Shown here: piece by piece, positions 25,085-28,832 of the stretch
Position numbering within the stretch: position 1 is the first letter of the stretch
Layout: the number at the start of each line of letters is the position of its first letter
Origin: JBOGWP01 sp050693875
GTDB taxonomy: Bacteria; Actinomycetota; CADDZG01; JAHWKV01; JBOGWP01
Assembly: GCA_050693875.1 (NCBI GenBank)
Contig: JBOGWP010000011.1
Coordinates: forward strand, 1 to 28,832
Length of the DNA: 28,832 nt
Reading direction: 5' to 3'
Notes under the pieces: model-generated
The model's database searches: none
The model's input: only the letters and a program-made list of their open reading frames with translations
What the model was told of the DNA's origin: nothing
Made by a program: the position numbers and the translations under genes

Positions 25085-25362
25085 ACCTCCTGAGAGATCC
25101 GGCGGTCACCCTTCCGGCAGGTGCTGCGGCAGCGGAGGAGGCGCTCTCGGTCGGCCGGAGTTCGGCCGTGCGGCAGGCGCTGTCGGAGATCCGGACCATG
25201 GTGGCCGACGGGAGGATCTCCAGAAACGAGGCGGCCGAGCGGATAGTGAAGGTCGTCGAGGAGTTCGGCCTCCAGACAGTGGAACCCCCGCCCCCGTTGG
25301 AGCCGATCACGGAGGAGGATGTCGGCGTGGTGTGCTGGATGGCCGTACTGCCCGGGGGCTGA
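24946..25362 (+). pseudogene. Orphan C-terminal tail of an unidentified protein, out of frame with the methylase
   Basis: Frame 1 reads as real coding sequence from about 24946 (LPVPGFDLDTAWRAAVPTIV) to the TGA at 25360-25362, with EIRTMVADGRISRNEAAERI, VKVVEEFGLQTVEPPPPLEP and a last block VGVVCWMAVLPGG. It overlaps the methylase end in another frame and has no start of its own. The Pro-rich spacer followed by a short conserved end suggests the extreme C-terminus of a large protein, perhaps a helicase or nuclease subunit of the same defence operon; I cannot name the family with confidence. The next gene starts 3 bp later, which fits an original operon in which this protein preceded the XRE-ImmA gene. 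Confidence 0.5.
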
Positions 25363-25365
25363 GCG

Positions 25366-26547
25366 ATGACTACTCGCGTCAAGGCGTTTGCTAATCCGCG
25401 GTTGCTCCGGTGGGCGCGGGAAAGCGCTGGCTTCGATCTTGATACGGCCGCCAAGAAGGTTCCGGTCAAGCCAGAGCGGCTCGGGACATGGGAGCAGGGC
25501 GAGCTTCATCCCACCATCCATCAGCTCCGCAAGCTGGCCCGGGTCTACCGGCGCCCGATGGCAGCCTTCTACCTCGCCGAGCCTCCACCCCCGCTCAAGA
25601 CGCCGAAGGATTTTCGTCGCCTTCCTGCGACCGGGGAGGGTGCGCGATCCAGCCATCTCCTGTTCGAGATCCGACAAGCCACAACCCGTCGGAGGATCGC
25701 GCTCGAGCTCTTGGCGGATGAGGGGGAAGACCCTCCGACCCTCGTCCTAGAGGCACGACCGAACGACGCCCCGGGCGAAGTTGCCAACGCAATAAGAGAA
25801 GCCTCAGGCATCAAGCCTGATATTCAGTTCAAGTGGGATGACCATTACGAGGCGTTCAACGCTTGGCGCGCGGCGATCGAACGTATCGGCGCTCTCGTCC
25901 TTCAGATGACCGAAGTGCCGACCCAGGAAGCTCGAGGCTTCTCCATCGCGGAATTCCCTTTGCCGATCGTGGTCGTTAACGTCAAGGATCCCCCACAGGC
26001 GCGAATCTTCTCGCTGTTCCACGAACTGACTCACCTTGTGATCAGGCAGGGCGGTTTGTGCGACTTCGAGGATGCGTTGGCCAATGGTAGCGGCTCTGAG
26101 ATGGTCGAGCGCTTTTGCAACTCAGTCTCCGGGTCCGTAGTCGTTCCCAGGTCACTCTTGCTCGCAGAAAATGTTGTTCAGCAGCACGGCTCGACTCCAC
26201 GTTGGGACGAGAGTGAAATTCGGACTTTATCTCAGCGGTTCCGAGTAAGCCGAGAAGTCATAGTGCGTCGCTTGCTCAACCAAGGGATGACTTCACAAGA
26301 CTTTTATAGGGAGAAGCGGGAACAGTATCAGGAACAATTGCGAAAAAGTAAAGCACCAGCTCCTGGCTTCGCCCCTCCCCACACGATGGCCCTCGCCAGT
26401 GCGGGCCCCACGTTTACGAGTCTCGTTCTCAGCACCTATGGGCAGGGCAAGATCACTGCCAGCGATGTTTCCGACTACTTGGGCATTCGCCTCAAGCACC
26501 TGCCGAAGATCGAAGAACAGCTGGGAGCTAAGGGCGATCGCCTTTGA
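25366..26547 (+). CDS. XRE-family HTH protein with ImmA/IrrE metallopeptidase domain
   Basis: 393 residues from ATG 25366. Residues 8-68 are a Cro/CI-type HTH (NPRLLRWARESAGFDLDTAA, KKVPVKPERLGTWEQGELHP). The ImmA/IrrE (COG2856) peptidase domain spans about 170-300, with the zinc motif HELTH at His219-Glu220-His223 in SLFHELTHLVIRQGG. Then come a conserved ERFCNSVSGSVVVPRSLLL block and a C-terminal part with TSLVLSTYGQGKITASDVSD. ImmA-like proteases cleave repressors; fused to an HTH they act as self-contained antitoxin or phage-switch regulators. The gene overlaps the DUF4411 PIN gene by four bases (TTGA), the known pairing of XRE-COG2856 with PIN-like toxins. Codons turn visibly more A/T-rich after about 25780, which hints at separate ancestry. 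Confidence 0.88.
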   Translation: MTTRVKAFANPRLLRWARESAGFDLDTAAKKVPVKPERLGTWEQGELHPTIHQLRKLARVYRRPMAAFYLAEPPPPLKTPKDFRRLPATGEGARSSHLLFEIRQATTRRRIALELLADEGEDPPTLVLEARPNDAPGEVANAIREASGIKPDIQFKWDDHYEAFNAWRAAIERIGALVLQMTEVPTQEARGFSIAEFPLPIVVVNVKDPPQARIFSLFHELTHLVIRQGGLCDFEDALANGSGSEMVERFCNSVSGSVVVPRSLLLAENVVQQHGSTPRWDESEIRTLSQRFRVSREVIVRRLLNQGMTSQDFYREKREQYQEQLRKSKAPAPGFAPPHTMALASAGPTFTSLVLSTYGQGKITASDVSDYLGIRLKHLPKIEEQLGAKGDRL

Positions 26548-27008
26548 AGTACAGTGTTGACACGAGCTCGATTGTGGAGCCCTGGCGGCGTCTGTATCCT
26601 CCTGAGGCCTTTCCTTCTCTTTGGGATTCCCATCTGCCCGGCTTGATCGCCTCAGGTGAGCTGCGTGCTACTCAGGAGGTGCTAATCGAGCTTAAGCGTC
26701 AGGACGATGAGATCCTCCAGTGGGCTCGGTCACAGCCAGGCCTGTTCGTTGAGGTGGACGAGAGCCTGCAAACGGAGGTTACAAGCATCCTCAAGCAATT
26801 TCGCAACCTTGTTGACGCTGACTTCGGACGGTCGGGGGCCGATCCCTTTGTAATTGCGCTTGCGCGGCTCAACGGATGTGCGGTCGTCACTCAGGAAGGA
26901 CCAAGAAGCCGAATCAACCCGAGAATTCCCGACGTTTGCGGGGCCCTAAAGGTGCCGTGCATAAAGATCCTCGACGTCATTCTCGCCGAGGGCTGGCGGT
27001 TCACGTGA
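26544..27008 (+). CDS. DUF4411 PIN-domain protein, probable toxin
   Basis: 154 residues from TTG 26544, whose TTGA overlaps the stop of the XRE-ImmA gene. The start is fixed by the family opening KYSVDTSSIVEPWRRLYPPE, with the PIN Asp at residue 6. Further family marks are FPSLWDSHLPGLIASGEL, ATQEVLIELKRQDDEIL, DADFGRSGADPFVIALARLN (acidic ligands near the GADPFVIA helix), VVTQEGP and a closing CGALKVPCIKILDVILAEGW. DUF4411 proteins are PIN-like nucleases found next to XRE-COG2856 genes and are regarded as toxins of type II-like modules. The gene appears complete and the catalytic acids are in place. Base composition is lower in G+C than the pilus operon. The RNA target cannot be told from sequence. 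Confidence 0.87.
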   Translation: MKYSVDTSSIVEPWRRLYPPEAFPSLWDSHLPGLIASGELRATQEVLIELKRQDDEILQWARSQPGLFVEVDESLQTEVTSILKQFRNLVDADFGRSGADPFVIALARLNGCAVVTQEGPRSRINPRIPDVCGALKVPCIKILDVILAEGWRFT

Positions 27009-27291
27009 AGTAGCCGCGGCCGGCCGCCGGGCGCCGACCGGGGGGTGCCGGCTCTGCAACAGGAAGGAAGCCAAGCCGGTCATGAGGGCCAGGGCCAAGA
27101 ATGCGGCGAGGAACCCGGGGGAGAGCGTGAGCCCCGAGCGGGCCGCGCGCCTCTGCGTCACGCTGGTGCTCCCACAGATCGGACTCGAGCTCCGCTCTTC
27201 GGCGGGCCCGGTCGGTCTCGGCCAGCCCGAGGGTGTAGAGCGTCACCCACCATCTGGCTAGGCGGACGGCAAGGCCCGGCAAGCCGGTCAT
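27001..27291 (-). CDS. Small protein resembling a permease-prefix N-terminus, probably frameshifted
   Basis: The ATG at 27291 overlaps the stop of the PadR gene (ATGA), as usual for a regulator and its membrane partner. Residues 1-48 (LARWWVTLYTLGLAETDRAR, RRAELESDLWEHQRDAEARG) look like the short N-terminal segment seen before ABC-type permease or small membrane proteins downstream of PadR genes. After residue 48 this frame becomes low-complexity, while the next frame encodes TLSPGFLAAFLALALMTGLA, a good membrane helix. A frameshift at about 27140-27160 would join the two into one protein with a single membrane helix, ending near 26946 or 27001. The gene converges on and slightly overlaps the DUF4411 gene. 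Function unknown. Confidence 0.45.
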   Translation of the reverse strand: MTGLPGLAVRLARWWVTLYTLGLAETDRARRRAELESDLWEHQRDAEARGPLGAHALPRVPRRILGPGPHDRLGFLPVAEPAPPGRRPAAGRGYFT

Positions 27292-27297
27292 GAGGGC
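27072..27297. repeat. 18-bp direct repeat flanking the small membrane-protein gene
   Basis: CAAGCCGGTCATGAGGGC occurs at 27072-27089 and 27280-27297, 208 bp apart. On the minus strand it covers the start codon of the 27291 gene and, in the other copy, the LALMTGLA part of the membrane helix. It may come from an internal duplication or deletion. Confidence 0.6.
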
Positions 27298-27640
27298 GCG
27301 AGCCCATCGAGCCCGGAGGCCGGTACGGCCCGGGAGGCGAGCGCGTCGACCAGGGCCTGGCCTCCCAGAGCGGTCAAGCGGTAGAGTCGCCGGCGAGGGC
27401 GCAGCTCGGCCGCCGCGACGGGTGGATCTTCCCAGTGGCTGACGAGGAGACCGGCCTGCTCCAGCCGGTCGAGGGCCTTGTACAAGGTGCCGTAGGCGAC
27501 CAGGCGGCGGGCCCCCTCGCGCTCTTGGATCCGCTTGGCGATGGAGAACCCGTAGAAGTCTGCCTCCCCCCGCCGCCTCAGCTCCGCGGCCGCGGCGAGG
27601 ATTCCTCGATGGGCAGGAGCACTCCCGCCTTCCTCCGCAC
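27288..27640 (-). CDS. PadR-family transcriptional regulator, frameshift near the N-terminus
   Basis: The main part is in one frame, from about 27600 down to TGA 27290-27288: AELRRRGEADFYGFSIAKRI, then GARRLVAYGTLYKALDRLEQ, AGLLVSHWEDPP and RRRLYRLTALGGQAL. This is the PadR winged helix, which usually represses a neighbouring gene until a ligand or stress releases it. No start codon exists in this frame before an upstream TAG. GTG 27640 opens the adjacent frame (VRRKAGVLLPIEE), which matches the expected PadR opening (RKxGxLxPIE, followed by ILA), so one base is missing at about 27600-27610. In-frame TTG 27485 would give only 65 residues without the first helices. It lies 10 bp after the haloperoxidase-like gene stop and overlaps the next gene by ATGA, so it is the middle of a three-gene unit. 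Confidence 0.65.
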
Positions 27641-27650
27641 CGGGGTCACC

Positions 27651-28832
27651 CTACGCGCCGTCGCGGCGGGACCGCTCCACTGCCAGCTGCCCGATCCGCC
27701 GCCCCAGGCGGCGCCCGGCCTCGTTATCGCTGCGGAAATGGATCCCCCCGTAGAGGCGCGATATCGCCGCCTCCTCGGCTTTGGCGCGAAGGACCTTCGC
27801 TTGCGAGGGGAAGATGTGGGCGAGCACCTCCGCCGCCGCCGCCGAGTAGCCGGAGTGGCCCGAGACGTAGGAGGGAAAACTTGGCGTGGGCAGGTAGGGC
27901 CGCCAATCAGGGTCGAGCCCGAGGTCCCGAATGGCATTCACGGGGCGGGGGCTCCACCACGTGTACTTAGCGTCCCACACCGCCACCCCGGCGTCGGCAA
28001 GAGCCACATTGAGGAGGGCGAAGAGCCGGGCCGCCCGGGGGGCGTCGAGACCGGCCCGGGCGGCGTAGTGCTGGGCGATCTGGTTCCAGAGCCCGGGGGG
28101 GAGCGGCGTGCCCAGGCCTCCGGCCCAGAACTTGGCGATGCCCTCCTGCCGGGCGGTGAGCCCGGCCCCGACCTGCATCACCTCCCGGGACTCGGCGAGA
28201 AACTCCCGGCTGCCGTAGGGATAGGGGGGATCAGGGCGGAACTGGCCGCCCGAGATCATGAGCCAGGTCTTCCAGCTCCCCGCCAGCGGCTGCACGGGCG
28301 GCGTGACTGTGCCGGGAGGGTGGTCCCAGAACCAGGGCCCCCCGCCGATGCCGGAAGGCCGGGTGCCGTCCCACCTCCGGTCCGATCCGTCGGTCTCGGC
28401 CCGGGCGATCACCTTGCGGGCCACCGCCCGCCCGAGCTCGAGGCCGGCGGCCACGTCGCTCGGGAAGTTGGCCCCCGCCCAGACCCGCGACAGGGCGGCC
28501 TCCTCGGCCAGCTCCTCGAAGCGGGCGGCCGGTTGGCCGGGAAAAAGATAAGCCAGCACCAACGAGGCCGCGCCCGCGATGGCGGCGTGCTCCGAGGGGT
28601 AGGAGGGTACGGAGCCGGCGCCGGGGACGGAAGGGCTGCCAGATGGAGGATCCCGCCGGTACCGGTACTTCCAGTGCCATGTGGCCAGTACCGCGTCGTA
28701 CACGGCCACGCTGGTGAGCGCGTATCCGCGGGAGGCCAGCGGCGGATCCTTGACCCCGGCCGCCACCAGCTCCATGTGGAGGTCCATCCAGGGCTTGTTG
28801 GGCTGCGGATTGCCCCAGAAGCGGATCTTGCG
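27651..28832 (-). CDS. Vanadium-dependent haloperoxidase/PAP2-like protein (5' end outside the window)
   Basis: The frame is open from the right edge (393 residues visible, starting RKIRFWGNPQPNKPWMDLHM) to TGA 27653-27651, so the N-terminus is missing. Two similar halves are seen. The first has PSYPSEHAAIAGAASLVLAY and SRVWAGANFPSDVAAGLELG; the second has PSFPSYVSGHSGYSAAAAEV and SRLYGGIHFRSDNEAGRRLG. In haloperoxidases and PAP2 phosphatases the SGH histidine is the acid-base residue and the GxH histidine binds vanadate or phosphate. Both are present in the second half; in the first half the second His is Asn, so probably only one site is active. WWSPRPVNAIRDLG in the middle is the usual KxxxxRPxxAI-like arginine motif. 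Substrate is unknown. No start or signal peptide can be judged. Confidence 0.82.
   Translation of the reverse strand, partial: RKIRFWGNPQPNKPWMDLHMELVAAGVKDPPLASRGYALTSVAVYDAVLATWHWKYRYRRDPPSGSPSVPGAGSVPSYPSEHAAIAGAASLVLAYLFPGQPAARFEELAEEAALSRVWAGANFPSDVAAGLELGRAVARKVIARAETDGSDRRWDGTRPSGIGGGPWFWDHPPGTVTPPVQPLAGSWKTWLMISGGQFRPDPPYPYGSREFLAESREVMQVGAGLTARQEGIAKFWAGGLGTPLPPGLWNQIAQHYAARAGLDAPRAARLFALLNVALADAGVAVWDAKYTWWSPRPVNAIRDLGLDPDWRPYLPTPSFPSYVSGHSGYSAAAAEVLAHIFPSQAKVLRAKAEEAAISRLYGGIHFRSDNEAGRRLGRRIGQLAVERSRRDGA

Overview
This window is GC-rich DNA, most likely from an actinomycete relative (Actinomycetota, perhaps an uncultured lineage). The evidence is a secretin-less Tad/Flp pilus operon of actinobacterial type, regulators with SARP-like BTAD domains, an actinobacterial-style recombinase trio, and frequent GTG/TTG starts. 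The taxonomy is inferred from gene content only.

Layout. 1-324: 5' end of an ISL3-family transposase gene running off the left edge. 722-4976: a two-gene module, a TIR-TPR protein followed 2 bp later by a gene with an unknown N-terminus and a 96-nt-period (32-residue) repeat array carrying two frameshifts. 5432-5690: 3' end of a second ISL3 copy. 5922-6599: a PIN-domain toxin remnant without its N-terminus, head to head with 6591-9383, a decayed recombinase-in-trio (RIT) element whose three tyrosine recombinase genes overlap by ATGA but carry at least six small indels. 9589-9918: a third ISL3-type fragment. 9919-10852: no gene seen. 10853-11500: a response-regulator-like wHTH protein, convergent with the Tad operon.

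11485-21407 (minus strand) is an intact, tightly coupled operon: cpaB, tadZ, tadA, tadB, tadC, flp, two tadE-like genes, a tadG-like gene, two exported or anchored accessory genes, and a multi-pass membrane protein with LysM and a C-terminal wHTH-BTAD domain. Most junctions are 4-bp ATGA/GTGA overlaps. The operon should build a Flp-type fibre: TadZ for localisation, TadA as ATPase, TadB/TadC as the platform, and Flp plus TadE-like proteins as subunits. No prepilin peptidase gene is present. Upstream, a divergent BTAD regulator (21728-22536) is frameshifted, and the shared 320-bp region holds 11-bp-spaced direct repeats and 13-bp inverted repeats that look like operator sites.

22757-27008 (plus strand) is a restriction/defence-like remnant. 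An N6-adenine methyltransferase loses its catalytic NPPY region at a junction with the out-of-frame tail of another gene. An XRE-ImmA/IrrE protein and a DUF4411 PIN protein follow, resembling a toxin-antitoxin pair. 27001-28832 (minus strand) holds a vanadium haloperoxidase/PAP2-like protein with an internal duplication, a frameshifted PadR-type regulator and a small membrane-associated remnant.

Indels cluster in the accessory parts while the 10-kb Tad operon is clean. This fits real decay, but sequencing error cannot be excluded from sequence alone.
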